Shown here piece after piece: positions 8,131 to 14,238 of a DNA stretch of 28,216 nucleotides; position 1 is the stretch's first letter; every line of letters begins with the position of its first letter. The stretch lies in the NCBI GenBank assembly GCA_018268695.1, contig JAFDWD010000132.1, forward strand, positions 1-28,216. Direction: 5' to 3'. The position numbers and the translations under genes are program-made. This DNA is from Actinomycetota bacterium (GTDB lineage Bacteria > Actinomycetota > Thermoleophilia > Solirubrobacterales > 70-9). The notes beneath the pieces are model-generated. The model saw only the letters and a program-made list of their open reading frames with translations, made no database searches and was not told the DNA's origin.

Positions 8131-8188
8131 CTAAACCGATAGCAGTGTGCTCTAAACCGGTGATGGGCCGTTTACCGGTTTAGAGCAC
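8131..8188. promoter_or_regulatory. Operator-like array: 15-bp perfect inverted repeat plus a third half-site
   Basis: GTGCTCTAAACCGGT (8147-8161) and its exact reverse complement (8174-8188) flank a 12-base spacer. A further half-site, CTAAACCGAT (8131-8140), lies exactly 21 bases, two helical turns, from the matching CTAAACCGGT (8152-8161), in the same orientation. The array is upstream of the minus-strand secreted-protein gene. Three helically phased half-sites fit cooperative regulator binding better than a terminator, since no gene ends here. Confidence 0.6.
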
Positions 8189-8347
8189 CCTAGTATCACT
8201 GACATTCGTCCACACGATTATGATCGGCGCCGTTACGATGTCGGCGCGCGTCATTTTCAAGTGAGCAGATGCGCATGTCTGCCACCTTCCTTTGGGCGCG
8301 CTGCAGGTCGGGGTTCGAAACGGCCCACGACTTATCCCAGGTGGAGG

Positions 8348-8365
8348 GGCGGCCAGATGGCCGCC
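8348..8365. terminator. GC hairpin after the lipoprotein gene
   Basis: GGCGGCC / GGCCGCC with a four-base loop (agat), starting three bases beyond the stop codon of the minus-strand gene at 8369-8941. TTTT follows it on the plus strand. For the minus gene it is a hairpin without a U-tract. Confidence 0.5.
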
Positions 8366-8368
8366 TTT

Positions 8369-8941
8369 TCACCTTTGGTGAAGAAGGAACAGTTCCGGCC
8401 CTTCCATAACGGCGTCCCGGAGCGTGAAGACGCCGAGCGCCTGGATACGAACACTCGTACTCGTCTTGGGGGACCGAACAGTCACCCGGCGGAAGCCTTC
8501 GGGGGCGACGCCGACTATCGTCCGTTTCCGCGGGGCGGGACCAAGGGACGTATAAGCCACGCCGTGTCGAAGCGCCTGAGCGAGGGGCGCGCAGACCAGC
8601 CCGATCGACCAAGGCACCTGAGTCAGTGCGATGACGCAGACGGCCTCATCACCGGGAACCAGCCAGTAGGCCTCCGACGACGACACCGGGATTCGATGGG
8701 CCTGGTCCCAGTGCATATGGCGTTGCGAGCGGTGCGCGGATCGCCACACCTCGCGAGGAATGCCTTCCGCGGGAGTTCGTAAGAGGGAGAAGCTCGCCCT
8801 GAGTCGCGATGTCACACCGGGGGCGTCCTCCCGGGGCGGGTGCATCTCCCGTGAGCCCCCGCACCCCGCGGGGAGGAAGAGAAGGGCGACGGCCAGCACG
8901 AGCACCGGGCCGGGTCGCAGATGAATCCATGGGCGATTCAT
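8369..8941 (-). CDS. Putative lipoprotein of unknown function
   Basis: A 190-residue protein. The N-terminus is a hydrophobic signal ending LFLPAGCGGS, with Cys27 as the likely lipidated residue; the box is imperfect because position -3 is Pro. The mature part starts with a region like ASFSLLRTPAEGIP and later has two cysteines (AVCVIAL and GLVCAPLAQ), then a GVAYTSLG-RTIVGVAPEGFRRVTV ending. This order resembles exported Thermoleophilia proteins with a G(L)VPDGV-V ending that I recall but cannot name. The start ATG at 8941 lacks a clear ribosome-binding site and has a 7-1-7 inverted repeat right before it. It lies 28 bases after the small secreted-protein gene and is probably co-transcribed with it. 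Confidence 0.6.
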   Translation of the reverse strand: MNRPWIHLRPGPVLVLAVALLFLPAGCGGSREMHPPREDAPGVTSRLRASFSLLRTPAEGIPREVWRSAHRSQRHMHWDQAHRIPVSSSEAYWLVPGDEAVCVIALTQVPWSIGLVCAPLAQALRHGVAYTSLGPAPRKRTIVGVAPEGFRRVTVRSPKTSTSVRIQALGVFTLRDAVMEGPELFLLHQR

Positions 8942-8942
8942 C

Positions 8943-8957
8943 GCACCGACTCGGTGC
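8943..8957. promoter_or_regulatory. Short perfect inverted repeat abutting the lipoprotein start codon
   Basis: GCACCGA-c-TCGGTGC ends one base before the lipoprotein start codon, and lies between it and the upstream gene's stop at 8970. It sits where a ribosome-binding site would be, so it could be a translational hairpin, an operator or an attenuating terminator. Confidence 0.4.
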
Positions 8958-8969
8958 TCGCGCCACGCC

Positions 8970-9314
8970 TTAGTAGGTTTCGCCGAAGGCGTGGGTGAAG
9001 GTCGATCCGGTTCCCAGCATCCACGGGTAGTGGACGCCCGCGGACACGATCACCCGCGCGAATTGCCTCGATGGCGCGCACGTACCTTGCGTGGTGTCGG
9101 CGCCGATGCAGGCGCCGGTCTCGACACCGAAGCCAACCGCCTGGGTCATCTGGATCCCTTGGCCCCAGCACTTGTTCTGGTTGTTGATGGTGATCGAGGC
9201 ATTCGAGGCGGAGCAGAACACCTCGGCGTTCGCCGACGCGGAGCCCGCAGCACCGAGCGCCATGGTCAGAAGCAAGCCTGCGACAACGCAGGGAATCAGG
9301 ACTAGCCTACGCAT
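8970..9314 (-). CDS. Small secreted cysteine-containing protein
   Basis: 114 residues from the ATG at 9314. The signal peptide runs to about residue 30 (MRRLVLIP, hydrophobic core, GAAGSASANA). The mature chain of about 84 residues has exactly four cysteines (34, 49, 69, 79), suggesting two disulfides, and an aromatic C-terminus (HAFGETY). I recognise no family. A longer in-frame start at 9353 would put 13 polar residues before the signal and is less likely. AAAGG lies 11 bases upstream, and TATGGT lies 5 bases upstream, so either ordinary initiation or a near-leaderless transcript is possible. It is first in a probable two-gene unit with the lipoprotein. Confidence 0.6.
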   Translation of the reverse strand: MRRLVLIPCVVAGLLLTMALGAAGSASANAEVFCSASNASITINNQNKCWGQGIQMTQAVGFGVETGACIGADTTQGTCAPSRQFARVIVSAGVHYPWMLGTGSTFTHAFGETY

Positions 9315-9553
9315 AAGTAACCATACCTTTCGCTGATTGGTTCGGTGGGTCACTCGCCTGTACGGAGCGACCTCCGGCCTACTATGCAGAAGCGGGCTGG
9401 TCCTAACTCCCCCATTGTGGTGTGTGTGTAGCGCCTTCGGTCACCACACTGATCAACTCACGGTGTTAGCTCGATCAGCGGTCGAATATCTCTTGATGCT
9501 TCATGTAGTTAGACCCTGCACCAGGTCTGCGGTTCTAGTAGAAGTCGTTGGTC
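9315..9553. promoter_or_regulatory. Divergent intergenic region upstream of the PucR-like regulator
   Basis: 239 bases without a gene, between the small secreted protein (minus) and the regulator (plus). It contains TGTGGTG (9416-9422) with its reverse complement CACCACA (9442-9448), immediately followed by a wider CTGATC (9449-9454) / GATCAG (9473-9478) pair. These are modest repeats that could be a regulator binding region. No convincing -35/-10 pair was found. Confidence 0.35.
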
Positions 9554-10759
9554 ATGGCTGTCCCGCTCAATGGGTCCGACACCCGTGAACAGCAACGAAT
9601 CGACTTTTGTCAACGGGTGCGAGCTCGACTGCGGGAGGTCGAGGATCTGATCACCGCCAGATTGCGCCGCACCATCGACGGACCCTCGGTGGAGGGGTCG
9701 ACCGATCTGGAACGAGGGCAGCGGGAATCGATCCGAGCCTGCATCGAGGTCACCTTGCTCGCCATCGAGATCGATGCCGACTGGACCGAGATACCGGTGC
9801 CGGCTTCGGCGGTCATGCAGGTTCAACGCGTTTCACGCCTTGGCCTATCCCTGCAGGGGGTGCTCGGCCGCTACACGATCGGCTTCGGTGTGTTTTGGGA
9901 GTTCTTGCTCGACGAGGTGGATGGCGCCGAGCTGTCGGAGCTCGACCGCGCCGCCCTCCTTCGCAGCGTTTCCCGCCAGGTGGCCTCGACGGTCGGCAGG
10001 TTGATGCCCGTAGTCGCAGCCAAGCACGCGGAGATGTCGGCTCTGGGTGCGCGGACCAAGCCCGCTCGGATCGCTGCGATCGTCGAGTCGCTGCTGGGTT
10101 CCGCCGCCGTGTCCATCGATGAGCTCGACTACGACGTCGACGGGGCGCACGTCGCGATCGTCGGCGCGGGCCACGGCGCCGAGCAGGCCCTACGTCGCCT
10201 GGCGGCGCTCCTCGGTCGCCCCTCACTGATCGTCCCCCGGCCCGACGGCATGGTGTGGTCCTGGATGGGGGCGGACTCAGTTTCCGACGCGGCCATCGAC
10301 AGGTTGGATCGGTCGATGCGCGACGGGGTCCGACTCGCGATCAGCGCGACCGGATCGGGCAAGTCGGGCTTCCGCACGACTCATCGCCAAGCCCAGGACG
10401 CGATGCAGGTCGCTCTCTGCCAGCGCAAGTTTGTCACCCGGTATGCGGATGTGCTGCTTCTCGTTCCCGCTGTGACAGAGCGTGAGCGAGGCGATTCCCT
10501 GGTCTCGATCTACCTGGAGCCGCTCGAGGAACCGCGTGAGCGCAGTCCCTCGATGAAGGAGACGCTACGTGCCTATTTCGAGGCGGAACTGAACGTCCGC
10601 GCGGCCGCCGCACGCCTGAGCGTCGATCGACACACGGCAGCCACCCGGTTGCGGGAGATCGAGGAACGCCTGGGCTGCTCGATCCATCTCCGCCACGCCG
10701 AGCTCGAAGTGGCATTGCGCCTGGACGACATCAGGCGACGCGAAGCCGTCAAGCTCTGA
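9554..10759 (+). CDS. PucR-like transcriptional regulator with C-terminal HTH
   Basis: A 401-residue cytoplasmic protein. The first about 170 residues are helical and resemble the N-terminal sensor region of actinobacterial PucR/CdaR-like regulators. The middle (about 175-330) fits the GGDEF-like domain of that family. The end, from MKETLRAYFEAELNVRAAAA onward (about residues 335-375), is the typical PucR C-terminal helix-turn-helix, with RLSVDRHTAATRLREIEERL. The ligand is unknown. ATG at 9554 is preferred over an in-frame TTG two codons earlier; there is no strong Shine-Dalgarno site. It is divergent from the exported-protein pair and separated from it by a repeat-rich region, so these genes and possibly itself are plausible targets. 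The stop is nine bases from that of the convergent GT2. Confidence 0.85.
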   Translation: MAVPLNGSDTREQQRIDFCQRVRARLREVEDLITARLRRTIDGPSVEGSTDLERGQRESIRACIEVTLLAIEIDADWTEIPVPASAVMQVQRVSRLGLSLQGVLGRYTIGFGVFWEFLLDEVDGAELSELDRAALLRSVSRQVASTVGRLMPVVAAKHAEMSALGARTKPARIAAIVESLLGSAAVSIDELDYDVDGAHVAIVGAGHGAEQALRRLAALLGRPSLIVPRPDGMVWSWMGADSVSDAAIDRLDRSMRDGVRLAISATGSGKSGFRTTHRQAQDAMQVALCQRKFVTRYADVLLLVPAVTERERGDSLVSIYLEPLEEPRERSPSMKETLRAYFEAELNVRAAAARLSVDRHTAATRLREIEERLGCSIHLRHAELEVALRLDDIRRREAVKL

Positions 10760-10772
10760 TCGTCACGATCAG
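10756..10772. terminator. Small hairpin spanning two convergent stop codons
   Basis: CTGATCG-tca-CGATCAG is a perfect 7-bp repeat. One arm contains the TGA of the regulator and the other the TGA of the convergent GT2 gene. With only nine bases between the genes it may serve both 3' ends, but it lacks T-tracts and is short. Confidence 0.35.
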
Positions 10773-11719
10773 CGACCGAGCCAGACCCGGGCGCGCTCGA
10801 GATCGACGGCCGCCGCGAAGCGGCGGCGGTCGCGGAGCGCAGCCGGGAGGCGAGCGATGCCTTCCAGCTTGCCATGCACGGTGGCGCGGAAGCGACCGTG
10901 ACGCGCGGCGCGGAGCAAGGCTCCGCCCTCGACGACGAGGATTCGCGGCAGCGAGGAGAGCGGCATGAACCGGGCCTGGCTGACGATGCGGTTGCGGGCG
11001 ACCAGGCGCGCGTTCCAGGCACCGGGCCGGGGCGCCTCCGCCAGCCAGGAGGCGTTGCCCAGGTGCCAGACGACGGCGTCCGGGACGTAGTCGAAGCGCC
11101 ATCCGGAGATCCGGGCGCGAACGTTCAGGTCGACGTCCTCGTAGAAGGAGAAGAAGCTCCGGTCGTAGCCGCCCAGGTCGGTGAAGAGCTCGCGGCGCAG
11201 CAGGCAGGCGGCGCCGCAGACGCCGAAGACCTCACCGGCGCGAGGGGCATCCGGTCCCTGCCCCTCCCCGGCACCGATCTCCACCGCCCGCCCGTCGCGG
11301 GTCAGCGCCTGACCGGCGCTGTAGAGGCGGGCGGTCTCCGGGTCACGCGCGTCGCCCTCGAGCTGGAGGATGCGCGGCGCGGCGCCGCCGAGGCCCGGAT
11401 CGGCCTCCAGCGCGACCCGCAGGGCAGTGACGCTCCCGGGCTCCAGCTCGGTGTCGGCGTTCAGCGGCATCACGTAGGGGGCGGTGGTCCGCTCGGCGCC
11501 GAGATCGACGGCGGCGGCGAAACCCGTGTTGCCACCGCGGGTTAGATGGGGGATGCCGCGCTCCGCCAGCAACTCGACCGTCCCGTCGCTCGACCCGTTG
11601 TCCACCGCCAAGAGCTCCAGCGGCTCCTCCTGCGCGGCGATCGAGTCGAGCAGCCGCGGCAGCAGCGCGGCGGAATTCCAGGTCGGGACCACGATCGCCA
11701 CCTTTGGCTCGCCGTTCAT
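10769..11719 (-). CDS. GT2 family glycosyltransferase
   Basis: A 316-residue GT-A enzyme. It has VPTWNS at 11-16, AVDNGSSDGT (38-47) at the nucleotide site, LNADTE (86-91) as the DXD motif and GGYDRSFFSFYEDVDLNVR (183-201) with E194-D195 as the acceptor/base region. It is similar in plan to the GT2 at 6263 and to WbbL-type rhamnosyltransferases; substrate not determinable. ATG at 11719 follows GCCCCGC, with CAGGCT seven bases upstream, a near match to the leaderless -10 pattern elsewhere in the window. It is monocistronic, divergent from the ABC-exporter operon and convergent with the regulator. Confidence 0.88.
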   Translation of the reverse strand: MNGEPKVAIVVPTWNSAALLPRLLDSIAAQEEPLELLAVDNGSSDGTVELLAERGIPHLTRGGNTGFAAAVDLGAERTTAPYVMPLNADTELEPGSVTALRVALEADPGLGGAAPRILQLEGDARDPETARLYSAGQALTRDGRAVEIGAGEGQGPDAPRAGEVFGVCGAACLLRRELFTDLGGYDRSFFSFYEDVDLNVRARISGWRFDYVPDAVVWHLGNASWLAEAPRPGAWNARLVARNRIVSQARFMPLSSLPRILVVEGGALLRAARHGRFRATVHGKLEGIARLPAALRDRRRFAAAVDLERARVWLGR

Positions 11720-11771
11720 GCGGGGCAGCCTGACATACGCATGAGCGCGTCGGACCGCCTTGGTGGCGCGC

Positions 11772-11821
11772 TAGCGTTGAGGACGGCGCGCGGGAACATC
11801 CCGCGTGACCGCGACCCCGAT
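11772..11821 (+). promoter_or_regulatory. Candidate promoter and structured leader of the ABC-exporter operon
   Basis: TAGCGT (11772-11777) is a -10 candidate. It would give a leader of about 38 bases that contains a perfect hairpin, CGCGGGA-aca-TCCCGCG (11789-11805), followed by the ATG at 11822 with no clear ribosome-binding site. Confidence 0.35.
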
Positions 11822-13072
11822 ATGTCCGTCAACAACCAGCTGATGACCACGCCGGCTCACCCCGCGCCGGGCCCCGACGCCCCTCCCGCGATCCGGATCG
11901 AAGACCTTCACAAGGCCTTCAAGATCCCGACCCAGCGGGTCGACTCCCTGAAAGAGCGCGCCGTCCACCCGTTCTCCTCGCGCGAGTTCCGGGAACTGCG
12001 GGCGCTCGACGGGATCTCCTTCGAGATCCGTCAGGGGGAGTTTTTCGGCATCGTCGGGCGCAACGGCTCCGGCAAGTCGACGCTCCTGAAGCTGCTCGCC
12101 AGCATCTACCGCGCCGACTCGGGGCGGATCCAGATCGCCGGCCGTCTCGCCCCCTTCATCGAGCTCGGTGTCGGCTTCAACCAGGAGCTGACCGCGCGCG
12201 AAAACGTCCTCCTCAACGGGGTCATGATGGGGCTGACGCCGAAAGAGGTGCGCGAGCGCCAGGACTCGGTCATCGACTTCGCCGAGCTGCACGAATTCGC
12301 CGACCTGAAGCTGAAGAACTACTCGTCCGGGATGTTGGTGCGACTCGCCTTCTCGGTGATGCTCCAGGCCGACGCCGACGTGCTCCTGATCGACGAGGTG
12401 CTCGCGGTCGGCGACGCCGCCTTCCAGCAGAAGTGCGCCGACTCGTTCCACCGGATGAAAGCCGAAGGCAAGACGATCGTCCTCGTCACCCACGACATGT
12501 CGGCGGTCGAGGAGTACTGCCACCGGGCGATGCTCTTGGCCGACGGCCACGTCCGCTTCATCGGCAAGCCGGCCGAGGCGGGGCGTGAATACCTGAAACT
12601 GAACTTCGAGAACAGCGGCCTCGCCGAGCAGTTGGGGACGCCGGACTCGGAGGGCGCGACGGTGCTCGGGTACTCGCTGAAGAACGAGGCCGGCGAGGAG
12701 GTCGAGCAGCTCGAGCGGCGCGAGGAGATCCGCGTGAACCTCGCGATCGAGCTGACCCGCGAGGCCTCGGGGCTGAACTTCGGCTTCGTCATCGCCAACG
12801 CCGACGATGTCGGCATGTTCGAATTCGGCGAGCCGCTGATCGCCGAGCCGGGCGAGCTGCTGCCGATCGGCAAGCGCATCGAGGTCGCCGCGGCGATCGA
12901 GAACCGGCTGCCGCCGGGGCGCTACTTCGTCCACATCGGCGTCCACAGCGACACCGGCATCTCCGTCTACATGCACAACGCGATCAGCTTCCTCGTCATC
13001 GGCAGCGAGGCGACGCGCGGGGTGGTCTCGCTCGACCACCAGGTCAAGTTCGAGACGGAGGGAGACGCGTGA
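11822..13072 (+). CDS. wzt: Polysaccharide ABC exporter ATPase, Wzt-like with C-terminal cargo domain
   Basis: A 416-residue ATPase that, with the following permease, exports a lipid-linked polysaccharide. Walker A is GRNGSGKST (79-87), the signature YSSGM is at 167-171, Walker B LLIDE at 188-192 and the switch histidine H224 in VTHDM. The order and the LAPFIELGVGFNQELTARE stretch are typical of the TagH/Wzt class. From about residue 280 to 410 there is an extra beta-rich domain (GYSLKNEAGEEV, then FGFVIANADDVGMFEFGEP, then LPPGRYFVHIGVHSDTG). It matches the plan of the Wzt C-terminal domain, which in E. coli O8/O9a and in Geobacillus recognises the finished, capped chain end. ATG at 11822 is chosen because the ABC domain begins soon after; an upstream in-frame ATG at 11741 overlaps the divergent promoter. 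Confidence 0.9.
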   Translation: MSVNNQLMTTPAHPAPGPDAPPAIRIEDLHKAFKIPTQRVDSLKERAVHPFSSREFRELRALDGISFEIRQGEFFGIVGRNGSGKSTLLKLLASIYRADSGRIQIAGRLAPFIELGVGFNQELTARENVLLNGVMMGLTPKEVRERQDSVIDFAELHEFADLKLKNYSSGMLVRLAFSVMLQADADVLLIDEVLAVGDAAFQQKCADSFHRMKAEGKTIVLVTHDMSAVEEYCHRAMLLADGHVRFIGKPAEAGREYLKLNFENSGLAEQLGTPDSEGATVLGYSLKNEAGEEVEQLERREEIRVNLAIELTREASGLNFGFVIANADDVGMFEFGEPLIAEPGELLPIGKRIEVAAAIENRLPPGRYFVHIGVHSDTGISVYMHNAISFLVIGSEATRGVVSLDHQVKFETEGDA

Positions 13073-13932
13073 GCGCCACGCCGGTCACCCCGGTCGCCGA
13101 GCTGCAGGAGGTCAACGGCCCGTCCGCCCTGGGCGGCGGCAGCCGCCGCTTCTTCGACCTGCTCTGGCTGATCTCGGTGACCGAATTCAAGCGCGTCTAT
13201 TTCGGCACCGTGCTCGGCTACCTCTGGTCGCTGATCCGGCCGCTGCTGCTCTTCGGCGTCCTGCTGCTGGTCTTCACCCAGGTCTTCCACGTGGCCGAAA
13301 CCAAAGTCGAGCACTACCCCGTCTACCTGCTGATGGGCATCGTCCTCTACACCTTCTTCAGCGAATCGACCTCCAACGCGGTCACCTCGGTCGTCTCGCA
13401 AGAGGGCGTCGTGCGCAAGACGCAGTTCCCGCGCGCGGTGATCCCGCTGGCGACTTCGGTGACCGCCGTCTTCAACCTGCTGCTGAACCTGATCATTGTG
13501 CTCGTCTTCATCCTCGCCTTCGGCGTCACGCCGGCCTGGACCTGGCTGCTCTTCCCGGTGGCGCTCTTCTTCCTCTTCCTCTTCGCGGCGGGGACCTCGA
13601 TGGCGCTGTCGGTGCTCTACGTCCGTTACCGCGATACCGCGATCATCTGGGTCGTCGTCGCCCAGGTGCTCCTCTACCTGACCCCGATCCTCTACCCGGT
13701 CAACGCCTTCGGCGAAGAAACCAAAGAGCACCTGCTGATGTTCAACCCGCTCGCGGTCATCTTCGAGCAGGTGCGCGTCTGGGTCCTGCACGAATCCGTC
13801 GCGCCGACCGCGGTGGAGGCGGCGGGCGGCTGGCTCGGACTGATTCCGGCGGCAGTCATCTTCTTCGGCGTGATCGGCTTCGGCTGGTGGTACTTCAACC
13901 GCGAGGCGCCCCGGATCGCCGAGGCGCTCTAA
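13069..13932 (+). CDS. wzm: Polysaccharide ABC exporter permease, Wzm-like (ABC-2 type)
   Basis: A 287-residue membrane protein with six hydrophobic segments. The amphipathic N-terminal region ISVTEFKRVYFGTVLGYLWS leads into the first helix, as in ABC-2 polysaccharide exporters. RKTQFPRAVIPLAT and the YVRYRDTAIIW stretch are also typical, as is the late LTPILYPVNAF. It forms the channel partner of the ATPase encoded just upstream. The GTG at 13069 overlaps that gene's TGA by four bases (GTGA), so translation is coupled. Together they form a complete ATP-driven exporter. Confidence 0.92.
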   Translation: MSATPVTPVAELQEVNGPSALGGGSRRFFDLLWLISVTEFKRVYFGTVLGYLWSLIRPLLLFGVLLLVFTQVFHVAETKVEHYPVYLLMGIVLYTFFSESTSNAVTSVVSQEGVVRKTQFPRAVIPLATSVTAVFNLLLNLIIVLVFILAFGVTPAWTWLLFPVALFFLFLFAAGTSMALSVLYVRYRDTAIIWVVVAQVLLYLTPILYPVNAFGEETKEHLLMFNPLAVIFEQVRVWVLHESVAPTAVEAAGGWLGLIPAAVIFFGVIGFGWWYFNREAPRIAEAL

Positions 13933-13939
13933 GCCTGCG

Positions 13940-13945
13940 TAGACT
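13940..13945 (+). promoter_or_regulatory. -10 box for a leaderless transcript
   Basis: TAGACT ends seven bases before the ATG at 13953, in the 20-base gap after the permease gene. The identical hexamer stands six bases before the gmd ATG. No clear -35 element. Confidence 0.45.
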
Positions 13946-13952
13946 CGTCCGG

Positions 13953-14228
13953 ATGGCTGACCCGATCAACCTGCGGGCCGCGTCCCCCGATCCCGAGCCG
14001 AGCGCGCCGAGCCGCGCCGAGGAGATCGCCCGGCGCGACGAGGAGATCCTCCGCCTGCGCGACCTGCTGATCACCCGCGACCGTGAACTCGGCCAGGTTC
14101 GCGGCCAGCTGAAAGTGATCGAAGACCACTCCGCGCGGATGGCCCGGATCGCGGCGAAGATCCCGCTGCCCGGGGCCGCCTGGATCATCGACGCGCTGCT
14201 GAAGCTGCTCTCCTCGCGCCGGGGCTGA
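13953..14228 (+). CDS. Small coiled-coil protein with C-terminal amphipathic helix
   Basis: A 91-residue protein. It has a proline-rich acidic start, then about 45 residues of heptad-like helix (RAEEIARRDEEILRLRDLLI and on, through RDRELGQVRGQLKVIEDH). It ends with PLPGAAWIIDALLKLLSSRRG, an amphipathic or membrane-touching helix. I recognise no family. Like the small protein at 6040 it stands immediately before a GT2 gene (10 bases to the chosen start), so it is a candidate scaffold, chain-length spacer or membrane tether for that enzyme. ATG at 13953 is chosen for the TAGACT box seven bases upstream; the frame is open further back only into the permease gene. Confidence 0.6.
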   Translation: MADPINLRAASPDPEPSAPSRAEEIARRDEEILRLRDLLITRDRELGQVRGQLKVIEDHSARMARIAAKIPLPGAAWIIDALLKLLSSRRG

Positions 14229-14238
14229 GCCGGTGGCG

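Larger units (their letters stand above)
8078..8368. other. Non-coding stretch upstream of the secreted-protein gene
   Basis: About 290 bases without a convincing gene and visibly less GC-rich than its surroundings. It holds the 5' region of the gene at 7304-8077 (8078-8130), the repeat structure at 8131-8188, a stretch with no recognisable content (8189-8347) and a hairpin at 8348-8365. A short minus-strand frame ending at 8196 has no start or family support. Confidence 0.5.

Noticed and set aside
8300..8330. GGTTCGAAAC resembling a tRNA T-loop.
   Set aside because: The flanking bases do not form a T-stem or acceptor stem and no anticodon arm precedes it on either strand.
8196..8340. Minus-strand frame ending at 8196 with a plausible-looking tail (KVADMRICSLENDARRHR), possibly a gene remnant or insertion-sequence end.
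   Set aside because: No start, ribosome-binding site or family match. Upstream it is a shadow of the lipoprotein gene, and no terminal inverted repeats or target duplication are visible.
9416..9478. Two nested short inverted repeats as a definite PucR operator.
   Set aside because: The arms are only six and seven bases with long spacers. They are kept only as a low-confidence description of the intergenic region.
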